From NCBI GenBank assembly GCA_045542415.1, contig JAZQKZ010000020.1:1-64000 (forward strand): DNA of 64,000 nucleotides, given 5' to 3'. The stretch's first letter is position 1, and every line of letters begins with the position of its first letter. Source of the stretch: UMGS1958 sp045542415 (GTDB lineage: Bacteria; Bacillota; Clostridia; UBA1381). The notes below the pieces were generated by a model. It worked only from the letters and a program-made list of their open reading frames with translations. It was not told where the DNA came from and did no database searches. Positions 1-7,674 of this stretch are shown here, piece after piece. A program made the translations under genes and the position numbers.

Positions 1-262
1 GCCTCGTTTTAATTGATTGAATCTTTTGGTAAAGCGCAGCGGGAGATTTTAAAGAGGGAGGGGCGTCCCCTCTTTAACGGCACTCTTTTGCTGACTTTTC
101 TGCTGCTGTAGGCAGAAAAGCCAGTAGGGGTTATAGCAAAAAATCAAATCATGCCAAAGTCTGCAAGGGGACAAAGTCCCCTCCAATGTCGCAAGGATAA
201 GTGCTAACTACTACACCGCTAAATCATAATTTAAACCCCCTCAAAACCAAAAATCCATATTA
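1..262. other. Non-coding lead-in with three hairpins
   Basis: No gene is visible here. There are three perfect short inverted repeats. TAAAGAGGG (50-58) pairs with CCCTCTTTA (68-76). TTTTCTGC (96-103) pairs with GCAGAAAA (112-119). GGGGAC (167-172) pairs with GTCCCC (176-181). None has a clear U tract, so they are not convincing terminators. They may be the tail of an upstream transcriptional unit or spacer RNA structure. Confidence 0.4.
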
Positions 263-271
263 TGGTACAAT
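263..271 (+). promoter_or_regulatory. Candidate extended -10 promoter of region A
   Basis: TG at 263-264 followed by TACAAT at 266-271 matches an extended -10 element about 30 bases before the first gene. No good -35 hexamer lies 17 bases upstream. It is the best promoter candidate for the long region A operon, but a weak call on sequence alone. Confidence 0.4.
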
Positions 272-301
272 TATTTCAGAAAATGAGAGGAGGGGTATGC
301 C

Positions 302-1144
302 GTGAAATATTATTGCAAAAAATGCCGATTAATTGCAGGTGCGGATGAACCGGCTTGTGATTGCGGAAAAGACCGTACGCAGATTGACGACGGTATGGCG
401 GAGCTTTATCTGAAAAGAGGCTATATCCTTACGCCAAAAGAAGCTCAAAGACGTGATGCTGAAGTAGCAAGGGCGGCGGAAGAGGAAGCGAGACGGCAAG
501 AAGCGGCGAGAGCGGCGGAAGAGGAAGCGAGACGGCAAGAAGCGGCGAGAGCGGCGGAAGAAGCAAGACAGCGAGAAGCGGCGAGAGCGGCGGAAGAAGC
601 AAGACAGCGAGAAGCGGCGAGGGCGGCGGAAGAAGCAAGACAGCGAGAAGTGGCGAGAGCGGCGGAAGAGGAAGCAAGACGGCAAGAAGCGGCGAGAGCG
701 GCGGAAGAGGAAGCAAGACAGCGAGAAGCGGCAAGAATAGCCGCAGAGGAAGAGAGAAGACGGCAAAGAGAAATGCCTCCGATATATCCTCCATCGCAGG
801 ACGGTGAGGAGCCGCAGAGGGGGATAAGCCCCGTACCGACACACGGCGACGAAAGACTTCCGTTTGAATTCGGAACGGACGAGCCTTTAAGGGACGAAAA
901 GAAAATAAAAAACAGAAAAAATAATCGGATATCACTGCCGGAAAATATACCCTGGAAAGGAGTTGGAATTACCGTTTTAATTCTGTCGGTGATACTGTTA
1001 ATATATATATTCAGGTATGAGATAATGAACCTTTTTGTTATGCTCATGCAGACAGTTATAAATATACTGGTAACAGGTGCAATAGTTTTAATAATCATTG
1101 CAGCGTTTATAGGATGGATCAGAAGAGCATTCAGACGCTGGTAA
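302..1144 (+). CDS. Zinc-ribbon, Ala/Glu/Arg coiled-coil repeat, membrane protein
   Basis: Function unknown. The 280-aa product starts with a small Cys cluster (C5, C8, C19, C21), which suggests a zinc ribbon. Residues about 54-158 are a run of 12-13 residue repeats rich in Ala, Glu and Arg, predicted to be a long helix or coiled coil. A short Pro-rich linker follows, then two hydrophobic helices near the C-terminus (about 218-240 and 247-270) and a basic tail. The start is GTG at 302, preceded by AGGAGGGG; the nearby ATG at 297 hits a stop at once. It is the first gene of region A, 23 bases before the Hsp70 gene, and may tether the cytoplasmic machinery to the membrane. The DNA repeat could vary in length between strains. 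Confidence 0.7.
   Translation: MKYYCKKCRLIAGADEPACDCGKDRTQIDDGMAELYLKRGYILTPKEAQRRDAEVARAAEEEARRQEAARAAEEEARRQEAARAAEEARQREAARAAEEARQREAARAAEEARQREVARAAEEEARRQEAARAAEEEARQREAARIAAEEERRRQREMPPIYPPSQDGEEPQRGISPVPTHGDERLPFEFGTDEPLRDEKKIKNRKNNRISLPENIPWKGVGITVLILSVILLIYIFRYEIMNLFVMLMQTVINILVTGAIVLIIIAAFIGWIRRAFRRW
461..776 (+). repeat. In-frame 36-39 bp tandem repeat inside the first gene
   Basis: About eight near-identical units encode blocks such as ARAAEEEARRQEA (13 aa) or ARAAEEARQREA (12 aa). The period is a multiple of three, so gain or loss of units keeps the frame. It is a coding repeat, not a CRISPR array: there are no unique spacers. Confidence 0.85.
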
Positions 1145-1167
1145 AAAATTTAAAAGGAGAATTAAAA

Positions 1168-2637
1168 ATGAAGATAGGTATTGATTTGGGCACTACAAAC
1201 ACGGTTGTATGCGAGCTCAGGGGCGGCAACTATAACTATATTGATATAGAGGGTAACGGAAGCAACGTTATGCCCTCCGTTATCCGTTACAATGCAGGTA
1301 ATGAAGCGATAACGGTAGGCTCCAGAGCCAAAAATGTAATGGAGGTATATCCGGAGGAGTGCATTTCGGGAAGCAAGGTGTTTCTTGGTACGGATAAGAC
1401 ATGGGTAATTGGCGGACGCAGCTTCAGGGCGGAGGATGTTGCACAGCTTATTTTAAAGGAAATATATTCGGTACTCACAGCCTCATGTGAGCCGGGCAAG
1501 GAAATTATTGCTACAATCAGCGTGCCTGCCTGCTTTTCACAGACGCAGGTAAGGCTTACCATGCAGGCGGCGGAAAATTGCGGATTCAAGGTGCGGAACA
1601 TGGTTCAGGAGCCTATTGCCGCAGCAAAAGCAGAGGGTATAAGCCTCGGCAGAAACGGAAATCTTTTTGTCGTTGATATCGGCGGCGGCACGCTCGATAT
1701 TACAGCAGTGTCAAACAGTACAAATACATTCGGAAATAATGTAACAGAAGTAATTGCAGTGGGCGGCGACAGCAAGCTGGGCGGCAATGATTTTGATGCC
1801 CACATTCTCAGCAATATCATTTTGACAAGGGTTTATGCGGCTTGCGGAAATGATGTAGAGAGAAGCTATGACAGACGCACGGTTATGCGTACAAGACAGT
1901 ATCTTGCAAGGACAGCGGAGGAAATAAAATGCCATTTCCAGAGAGAAGAGAGAAATTATTGCGAAGAGCTTTTTGATATTTACGGACAGGATATTCAGCT
2001 GGATATTTCGTATGCCGAGTACAAGATGGCAGTAGCGGCTGTTATTGCAAGGGCAGAGAAAGCAATAAAGGAGGTAATTGACGATCTCGACAGCAGATGC
2101 AATATTAAACCCAACGCTTTTACAAAGGTTATTCTTGCAGGCGGAATGTGTAAGGAGCGTCAGATAAGGGATATTCTTAAAAAGTATTTCGACGATGACA
2201 GAATTCATGTGACAGGAACACCAATGACCTCTATTGCAGAGGGTGCGGCAAGATACGTCAATGAGAGAAATATTAATATTCCTGCGATGCTTTCGGTTGA
2301 TATCGGTGTTATGGTCGGTACTGATAACGGTCAGGAGTTTCATCCGATCTTTAATAAGAATACACCGATTAACGGTAAAGTTTCAAAGACGGAACACTTT
2401 GGCAACCGTTCGGCAGATGCAACGGTGCTGCGTATTGAAGTAAGAGAAAGAAAGGACAGCTCGGACAGCGGAACAATATGTGACGCATTTGACATTGAGG
2501 TTGAAGCAGCTCCGCCGAGAGAAAGTAAAATAGAGATTCAGTTCGAGCTTACATCAAGCAGAGAGCTGCAGATGGTAGCAAAATATCTGGGACACGATTT
2601 GGTTGTAAACAGATGTGCAGAAATCAGCAACAATTAA
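1168..2637 (+). CDS. Hsp70/DnaK-family chaperone, short form
   Basis: This 489-aa ATPase belongs to the Hsp70/actin fold. Phosphate-1 is IGIDLGTTNT at residues 3-12, phosphate-2 is VVDIGGGTLDIT at about 168-179, GGDSKLGGNDFD lies near 199-210, and the adenosine motif ILAGGMCKERQI is near 323. The nucleotide-binding domain ends near 385. What remains is a short C-terminal region that is smaller than the DnaK substrate-binding domain plus lid, and there is no EEVD-like tail. ATG 1168 is chosen over an upstream in-frame start at 1114 because AAAGGAGA precedes it and the family motif begins right after the Met. It is a locus-specific Hsp70 rather than the housekeeping DnaK, since no dnaJ or hrcA neighbours it. 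A possible GrpE-like gene lies two genes downstream. Confidence 0.9.
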   Translation: MKIGIDLGTTNTVVCELRGGNYNYIDIEGNGSNVMPSVIRYNAGNEAITVGSRAKNVMEVYPEECISGSKVFLGTDKTWVIGGRSFRAEDVAQLILKEIYSVLTASCEPGKEIIATISVPACFSQTQVRLTMQAAENCGFKVRNMVQEPIAAAKAEGISLGRNGNLFVVDIGGGTLDITAVSNSTNTFGNNVTEVIAVGGDSKLGGNDFDAHILSNIILTRVYAACGNDVERSYDRRTVMRTRQYLARTAEEIKCHFQREERNYCEELFDIYGQDIQLDISYAEYKMAVAAVIARAEKAIKEVIDDLDSRCNIKPNAFTKVILAGGMCKERQIRDILKKYFDDDRIHVTGTPMTSIAEGAARYVNERNINIPAMLSVDIGVMVGTDNGQEFHPIFNKNTPINGKVSKTEHFGNRSADATVLRIEVRERKDSSDSGTICDAFDIEVEAAPPRESKIEIQFELTSSRELQMVAKYLGHDLVVNRCAEISNN

Positions 2638-2654
2638 CGGGAGGAATTTGGGAC

Positions 2655-3761
2655 ATGAGAATAAATGAATTTTTAAACACATCAACCCTTGCCTCAAAGA
2701 CGGCATTGGGGGCATGGATTGCATATACCGTATGCAGTAGGCTTGTAAATACAAAAACGGCTCCGGGCTTTATAACCCCGGACAGCTTCGATATAGTACA
2801 GAGCGGAGCTTATGATATTGATATTTCGATAAATGCGGCACAAAACAATATGTGCTATATTCCTCCGGAAATGTTTTCGGGAGGAGAATATGACTACAGA
2901 AGTGCATTGTTCGGAGTTGGTCTGACAATATTCGAGGCAATCACGGGAAAGAGCTTTACGGAAGCACAGGGTATAAGTGCGGAGGACTTTCCGTTCTACA
3001 TAGGCGAGCTTGACAGAGCTACACTTGTAAGAGCCGATGATGAAGCATTGGGTGTATTTGCACCGCTAACGGCACTTCTCACCTCAACCGATCCGGACAA
3101 GCGTATAGAGGGTGCAGAGGCGGCGGCTGCTCTTATTGAGGAATATAACTGTGATATCGAGGTTGAGTTTATCAGAAACGGAGAAGAGGCATCAAAGGGC
3201 TATCTTATGCTTGAGAGTGCAGGAGAAACAGCAAGAATTTCAGACGCTTTGCCCGACGGTGCGGAGCTTGAGGGCGAGGATGCGGAAATTGAGTACCGTC
3301 CCTGGAAAATAGCAGTCAAGGCAGTGCTTAAAAATACCGAGCCGCTGAACTACGATCCGCTGCCGCCGACGGAGGAGGGTGAAGAGGTTGTGGAATTCGG
3401 TATTCTTGTATGCCCGGAGGATTCATCAATTCCCGAAATGTTTTACAGGCTCGGCAGCAGTGCAAATACTGACAGTGACCACCGTATAAATGTGAAGCTA
3501 TATGACGATACATTTTTCGAGGTGCATGTGTATGTGCGTGATGCAAGACATCCTGAGGCGGATTCATGCTACAGATTTCCCAAGCTCCTCATCCGCAAGG
3601 ACGTTGTTACACTCGGACCTACCAACAGCGACGAGGATGCGGTATTGGTTGTAAAAACAAAGGCGGCAGAGGATAACAAGGTAGAGCTGTTTTTAGGAGT
3701 TGAGGGACATTACGGATTATCGGGAAGTACAGTAATTGATTTTGAGCTGGGAAAGGATTAA
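2655..3761 (+). CDS. Kinase C-lobe-like protein (pseudokinase fragment) with beta-rich C-terminus
   Basis: The 368-aa product lacks a glycine loop and a VAIK lysine, but residues about 65-100 (YIPPEMFSGG, then YDYRSALFGVGLTIFEAITG) closely resemble the activation-loop end and helix F of Ser/Thr kinases, where the family reads 'APE...D.WSLGV.LYE..TG'. It therefore looks like a protein-kinase C-lobe without the N-lobe and without HRD/DFG, so catalysis is unlikely. The remaining ~200 residues are beta-rich, of unknown fold. ATG 2655 has GGGAGGAA upstream; an upstream in-frame start would overlap the Hsp70 gene. It probably acts as an adaptor of the neighbouring Hsp70. The pseudokinase reading is inferred from a motif only. 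Confidence 0.55.
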   Translation: MRINEFLNTSTLASKTALGAWIAYTVCSRLVNTKTAPGFITPDSFDIVQSGAYDIDISINAAQNNMCYIPPEMFSGGEYDYRSALFGVGLTIFEAITGKSFTEAQGISAEDFPFYIGELDRATLVRADDEALGVFAPLTALLTSTDPDKRIEGAEAAAALIEEYNCDIEVEFIRNGEEASKGYLMLESAGETARISDALPDGAELEGEDAEIEYRPWKIAVKAVLKNTEPLNYDPLPPTEEGEEVVEFGILVCPEDSSIPEMFYRLGSSANTDSDHRINVKLYDDTFFEVHVYVRDARHPEADSCYRFPKLLIRKDVVTLGPTNSDEDAVLVVKTKAAEDNKVELFLGVEGHYGLSGSTVIDFELGKD

Positions 3762-3773
3762 ACGGTTAAAGCC

Positions 3774-4484
3774 ATGAAGATAGAAGTTGTATCATTTAAA
3801 GAGCCGTTTAAGGCATTTGATATATTAAACAGGCTGAAAAGCCGCTTTAAGCAGTATGCGATAATTCAGCCTGTGCCTCCCCGCACGGACGAGACAGCCG
3901 TTGCGGAGATAACAGAGGAAAAGCCGCTGTCACTTGTGCAGATGTGCGTGTTGCAAAAGCAGAGTGCAGTTGCTTCACCGGAGGCGTTTGAACGGCTTCG
4001 GGAAGCAATACAGACATACCGCAAAGAGATGTCAGAGCTCAGAGATGAATATTGTAAGGTGCAAGGGGTTATAAAGTGGATAAAAAAATACTCCACAATA
4101 ACCGACAGCTTTGTAGCAGGTCTTGAGGAGGCTGCTTGTGAAAATGAAAATCCGCTGCTTGAAAAATATATAGAAAACGAGTTTAAAAATACGGCGAATG
4201 CGGTTGCGGAATATATCCGTGCAGCGGATGGTGAACGTGACGTTCATAACCGCAATGCATTTTACAGAGCAATCGGAATTATAAACAGCGTGCTTGCGGC
4301 GGCAGGTATATACTCACCCGGCGCAGATGGTGAAATGGTTGATGCACAGTTTTACAGAGTCTTTTCCTTAACTGAAAACAGTGATGAAAGTTTAAGAGGA
4401 CGCATATCGCAATATTACAGATTGGCGTATGTAAGCAGTCTCGGTAAAATTCTTTCAACAGGTGAGGTTTCAATATACGAATAA
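3774..4484 (+). CDS. Helical protein, possible GrpE-like nucleotide exchange factor
   Basis: A 236-aa protein without a certain family. Residues about 75-170 are strongly helical with heptad-like spacing. The last ~55 residues form a likely beta segment ending in 'GRISQYYRLAY...ILSTGEVSIYE', which recalls the C-terminal beta-wing of GrpE ('GY....kvLR.A.V.V'). Together with an Hsp70 gene two positions upstream, a GrpE-type exchange factor is a reasonable guess, but the similarity is weak and seen by eye only. The start ATG 3774 lies 12 bases after the previous gene. Otherwise it should be read as a hypothetical protein of the region A operon. Confidence 0.45.
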   Translation: MKIEVVSFKEPFKAFDILNRLKSRFKQYAIIQPVPPRTDETAVAEITEEKPLSLVQMCVLQKQSAVASPEAFERLREAIQTYRKEMSELRDEYCKVQGVIKWIKKYSTITDSFVAGLEEAACENENPLLEKYIENEFKNTANAVAEYIRAADGERDVHNRNAFYRAIGIINSVLAAAGIYSPGADGEMVDAQFYRVFSLTENSDESLRGRISQYYRLAYVSSLGKILSTGEVSIYE

Positions 4485-4501
4485 AAGAGGGGGTAAAAAT
4501 T

Positions 4502-4678
4502 ATGAAGAACTTTTATGCTAATATGAAATGGTCAAGAATGAGCGAGAAAAAGAAGTATGTCTCGCTGTCGGAGGCTGACGAGCTGATAGAGCAGGCAATA
4601 GATTATCTGAATCAGTCTGCACAGCTCTTAGGCTCGATGGCGAAGGAGTATGTAAAGATAAAGGAAGAGAAAGGTTAA
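4502..4678 (+). CDS. Small 58-aa helical protein
   Basis: An unrecognised small gene between the GrpE-like and radical SAM genes. GAGGGGG at about 4487-4493 is a good ribosome site before ATG 4502, and the stop at 4676-4678 is 6 bases before the next start. The protein is basic at the N-terminus (MKNFYANMKWSRM), followed by a single long amphipathic helix of about 35 residues and a Lys/Glu-rich end. It does not end in Gly-Gly and shows no beta-grasp pattern, so it does not look like a ubiquitin-type modifier. Its tight spacing supports real translation as part of the operon. Confidence 0.6.
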   Translation: MKNFYANMKWSRMSEKKKYVSLSEADELIEQAIDYLNQSAQLLGSMAKEYVKIKEEKG

Positions 4679-4684
4679 TTAGAA

Positions 4685-5299
4685 ATGAAAGCTCTTAACA
4701 TTCACCATTTTGTAAAAGAGACAGAGGTGCTTGGCCCGGGTAAGAGAAGTGTTATCTGGGTCAGCGGCTGCGATAAGCACTGCGAGGGATGCCTTGCAGT
4801 GCATTTTGAGAATGAGTCGGAGAAAATAAGCGTTGAGGAACTATCGCAAATGCTTTTATCGGTAGAAAATACTGAGGGTGTGACAATCAGCGGCGGCGAG
4901 CCGTTTTTACAGGCGGAGGTACTTGCGGAGGTTATGGACAGAGTGAAAGCTGTTCGTCCCGACTGTACTGCGGTAATTTACACAGGCTATACAATTGAAC
5001 AGCTTCAGGAAAAAGCACGAGCAGACGTGGGTATAAAGAGGCTTATGGAGCATAGCGATATTATTATTGACGGACCGTACATAAAGGAGCTTGATGACGG
5101 CAAGCCGTACAGAGGTTCATCAAATCAGCGGATTATTTTTACAAGCGAACGCTACAGAGACTGCGATTATTACAGCTCCGTTCAGACACGCCGCATGGAA
5201 ATAATTATAGACCAAAGCGGAATAAAAATGGTGGGTGTTCCTAACGCTTCACAGCTTGAAGCGTGGAATAATATAAAAAACAAGTTTAGAAATAAATAG
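4685..5299 (+). CDS. Radical SAM activating enzyme, NrdG-like
   Basis: The 204-aa product carries the radical SAM CX3CX2C cluster at C29, C33 and C36 (GCDKHCEGC), and the SAM-binding GGEP motif in ISGGEPFLQA. Size and layout match NrdG, the activase of anaerobic ribonucleotide reductase, and short PflA-like enzymes, which generate a glycyl radical on a partner using a [4Fe-4S] cluster and SAM. No NrdD, PFL or other glycyl radical enzyme is encoded nearby, so its target here is unknown. It sits inside the chaperone cluster, 6 bases after the 58-aa gene and 13 before a coiled-coil gene, so co-transcription is likely. It may be a recruited paralogue acting on a protein of this system. Confidence 0.85.
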   Translation: MKALNIHHFVKETEVLGPGKRSVIWVSGCDKHCEGCLAVHFENESEKISVEELSQMLLSVENTEGVTISGGEPFLQAEVLAEVMDRVKAVRPDCTAVIYTGYTIEQLQEKARADVGIKRLMEHSDIIIDGPYIKELDDGKPYRGSSNQRIIFTSERYRDCDYYSSVQTRRMEIIIDQSGIKMVGVPNASQLEAWNNIKNKFRNK

Positions 5300-5312
5300 G
5301 GAGGATAAGGAT

Positions 5313-6197
5313 ATGAAGCAGATTTACAGAAGTGAACAGCCGGGTTCATTGGTAATGGATATAAGGAATGCATTGGGTGCAGTGACAGTATTCAGGGAGA
5401 ACGGAGCATATAAGCTTTCGGCAGCGGGAATACCGGTTCCCGGAATGCCTATGGCACAGGTGACGGAGGACGCAAAGCTTATTATTTCTATGCCGATGAA
5501 ACAGGCGTTTTCAACAGCAGGCGAAACACGGATTGTAATTGACCGACAGAAGTTCAGAGAGCCGCTTTTTCTTGTGGTTAAGGAAAGAACCGAGGAAAAG
5601 GAAACAATAGAAATCGCTCCTGATGAGGAGACAATTGTACTCGCAACGGGTGACGGAGGCTATACTATAAGCACCGAGCTGAGTGCCGATGCAGTTCAGA
5701 AGAACGAGATGGAAACACAGCTTGCCGCACTTGAAGAGGCACTTGAAACGGCGATGCCGTCAGCGATTGAGGCGGCACTTGAGGTATGCACACAGAAGCG
5801 TGAAAGACTTTGTGAGTACCGAAGTGAATACACACGTCTGATGAGAGAAAGAGAGGCTTGTGAGCGTGAGCTGTCGGAGTATGAGGCACAGATAGAGGAC
5901 AAAAGCCGTGAAATAGAGGATAAGAAAGAGCTTATCGAAAGGGCAAAGCGGATAAAGGAGGAGCGTGACAGCTCGTATGAATCATATTTCAGAGAGCTTA
6001 GAAATTATATGGCGGCACTTGAGGTTGATGAGGCGGCTTTGCGTGCATATTCAAGCGAGGATGTAGATAAGGTTATTGAAAAAATAGCTGCAATTAAGAC
6101 GGATATCCGTGAAGCGGAGACAAGGCTCAAGAGTATAGTTGACAAGTCGAGCAGTGAAATGCGTGAGATTGAGGCAAAGGTGAACACTATCAATTAA
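5313..6197 (+). CDS. Beta-domain plus coiled-coil protein
   Basis: Unrecognised 294-aa protein. Residues 1-115 are a beta-rich domain with many short hydrophobic strands (for example GAVTVFREN, LFLVVKER). From about 130 to 290 it is almost all charged helix with heptad spacing, predicted to be coiled coil, carrying four Cys residues near 160-190. GGGAGGATAAGG precedes ATG 5313. It is followed by two more coiled-coil proteins, suggesting a filament, scaffold or tethering assembly. No catalytic motif is seen. Confidence 0.65.
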   Translation: MKQIYRSEQPGSLVMDIRNALGAVTVFRENGAYKLSAAGIPVPGMPMAQVTEDAKLIISMPMKQAFSTAGETRIVIDRQKFREPLFLVVKERTEEKETIEIAPDEETIVLATGDGGYTISTELSADAVQKNEMETQLAALEEALETAMPSAIEAALEVCTQKRERLCEYRSEYTRLMREREACERELSEYEAQIEDKSREIEDKKELIERAKRIKEERDSSYESYFRELRNYMAALEVDEAALRAYSSEDVDKVIEKIAAIKTDIREAETRLKSIVDKSSSEMREIEAKVNTIN

Positions 6198-6214
6198 TAT
6201 AAGGGGGATAAGGT

Positions 6215-7654
6215 ATGAACAGAATACGCGAATTAAGACAAAGAATCCGTCAGCTTGAAGCTGAGATGGCAAGGTCGCAGGCGAATATGCGTGAGCTTGA
6301 AAGAAGAAGAGAGCAGTCACAGCGTGACAGACTCAATGCAATGCGTCAGGAGCTTAATGCACAGGTCGCAGATATGCAAAGACAAAATGCCCGTCAGATT
6401 GAAGAATATTACCGTAGCATTATTGAGATGCACAATGAATCTGTACGCACTCTTGAAAATGAATACAGGCAACTTCAGTTGCAGGTGACACAGCTTCGCC
6501 GTGAGTATCAGAGCTGTCTTGAGGAATTAAACAGAGAAATTGAAGCTATGAACCATGAGGCGGCGGAAAAGGAACGGCTTGAAAAGGAAATTCTGCAAGA
6601 AGAGCTTGGTGCACTCAGACATATTGTTTCCAGGCTAGATGAGCTGCCGCATGAATTCTTTTGCCCGAATGAGTTCGGGATTTACCGGAACGAATATTCC
6701 AGAGCGGCAGAGCTTGCACAGAGCAATCTTAATCAGGTTGCAATCGGTACGGTGATAGGTGCACAGGCAGGTCTGGCAAGGCTTGAGCTTAAGGTGCATG
6801 AAAAGCTTTCGTGCTGGAATGATTATTTTTCACATTACCGTGCGACTCTTGAGGGACTTGAAGAGAGTATCAGGGAAAGACAGGACTGGTCACAGGATCC
6901 CGACGACGGACTTGAGGACGATCTCATGCTGACATACTGGAGCGAGGATGCATTCGGTGAAATCCTTGATGAGCTGGGCAGATACAGGAGGAGAGTGGAT
7001 GAAATAACGGCAATGGGAATAAACGCCTACTTAAAGGAAAACCATGCATTCACAATAGAAATCATGAGAAATGAGATAGATAATATGAACCTTATTCCCA
7101 GACGTCTCAATATCATTCTTAACTATTCTGCCTCGGCGGCAGCAATGAGTCTTGAAAGAGATGATGTGCTTGCAATTCTTTGTGACACATTACGCAATGA
7201 ACAGAACATGGAGATTGAAAGCTATTCCTTTGACGAAGCAAATGCGGAGGAGGCGGCAAAGGAAGCCTTTAAGGCGGCAAACAGATGGTTTGGACGTGAT
7301 GAGAACAGCAGAGAGGATTTTCGTGAAGCAGCTACCCTTGAAATGGATCACATGGGTGCGAAGTACCGCATATCAATCGTCCCCATAAAGGATAGCAGGG
7401 GGGTAAAAAACAAGGTTTACGTTTCAATATATAATATACATAGAGCAACACCGATGGCAATAGCGGGGGAAAGGAATGACATTATCAACGTTTTCTGTAA
7501 TGCCCTGGGAGAACGATATCCCTCATATACGCATATAAACTTTGCAGATTCGGTTGCCGAGCTTAATCAGAGTCGTGCGGCTGATAAGAGCAGATTTAAG
7601 GTGACTCTTTCAAATATAGAAAGGCAGGAGATTCTTGCCCAAAACAGATTTTAA
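6215..7654 (+). CDS. Long coiled-coil protein with C-terminal mixed alpha/beta domain
   Basis: Unrecognised 479-aa protein. Residues 1-140 are an unbroken charged heptad-repeat region (RELRQRIRQLEAEMARSQ onward). The middle part is helical. The last ~150 residues form a compact domain with strands such as YRISIVPI and NKVYVSIYNI, then MAIAGERNDIINVFCNALG. Start ATG 6215 follows AAGGGGGATAAGG. The end part is faintly like the C-terminal domain of the next gene (a predicted strand pair followed by a helix), so the two may be paralogous partners. There is no signal peptide or membrane segment; a cytoplasmic scaffold role is inferred. Confidence 0.65.
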   Translation: MNRIRELRQRIRQLEAEMARSQANMRELERRREQSQRDRLNAMRQELNAQVADMQRQNARQIEEYYRSIIEMHNESVRTLENEYRQLQLQVTQLRREYQSCLEELNREIEAMNHEAAEKERLEKEILQEELGALRHIVSRLDELPHEFFCPNEFGIYRNEYSRAAELAQSNLNQVAIGTVIGAQAGLARLELKVHEKLSCWNDYFSHYRATLEGLEESIRERQDWSQDPDDGLEDDLMLTYWSEDAFGEILDELGRYRRRVDEITAMGINAYLKENHAFTIEIMRNEIDNMNLIPRRLNIILNYSASAAAMSLERDDVLAILCDTLRNEQNMEIESYSFDEANAEEAAKEAFKAANRWFGRDENSREDFREAATLEMDHMGAKYRISIVPIKDSRGVKNKVYVSIYNIHRATPMAIAGERNDIINVFCNALGERYPSYTHINFADSVAELNQSRAADKSRFKVTLSNIERQEILAQNRF

Positions 7655-7674
7655 AATATAAGGAGGAAAAAAAG

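Noticed and set aside
461..776. Possible CRISPR array
   Set aside because: Repeats are contiguous and in frame, with no unique spacers and no cas genes.
329..935. Several minus-strand open frames over the first gene
   Set aside because: They are mirror frames of the Ala/Glu/Arg repeats; composition is low complexity and no ribosome site exists.
1114..1167. Earlier start for the Hsp70 gene
   Set aside because: It would overlap the preceding gene, while ATG 1168 has a better ribosome site and begins the family motif.
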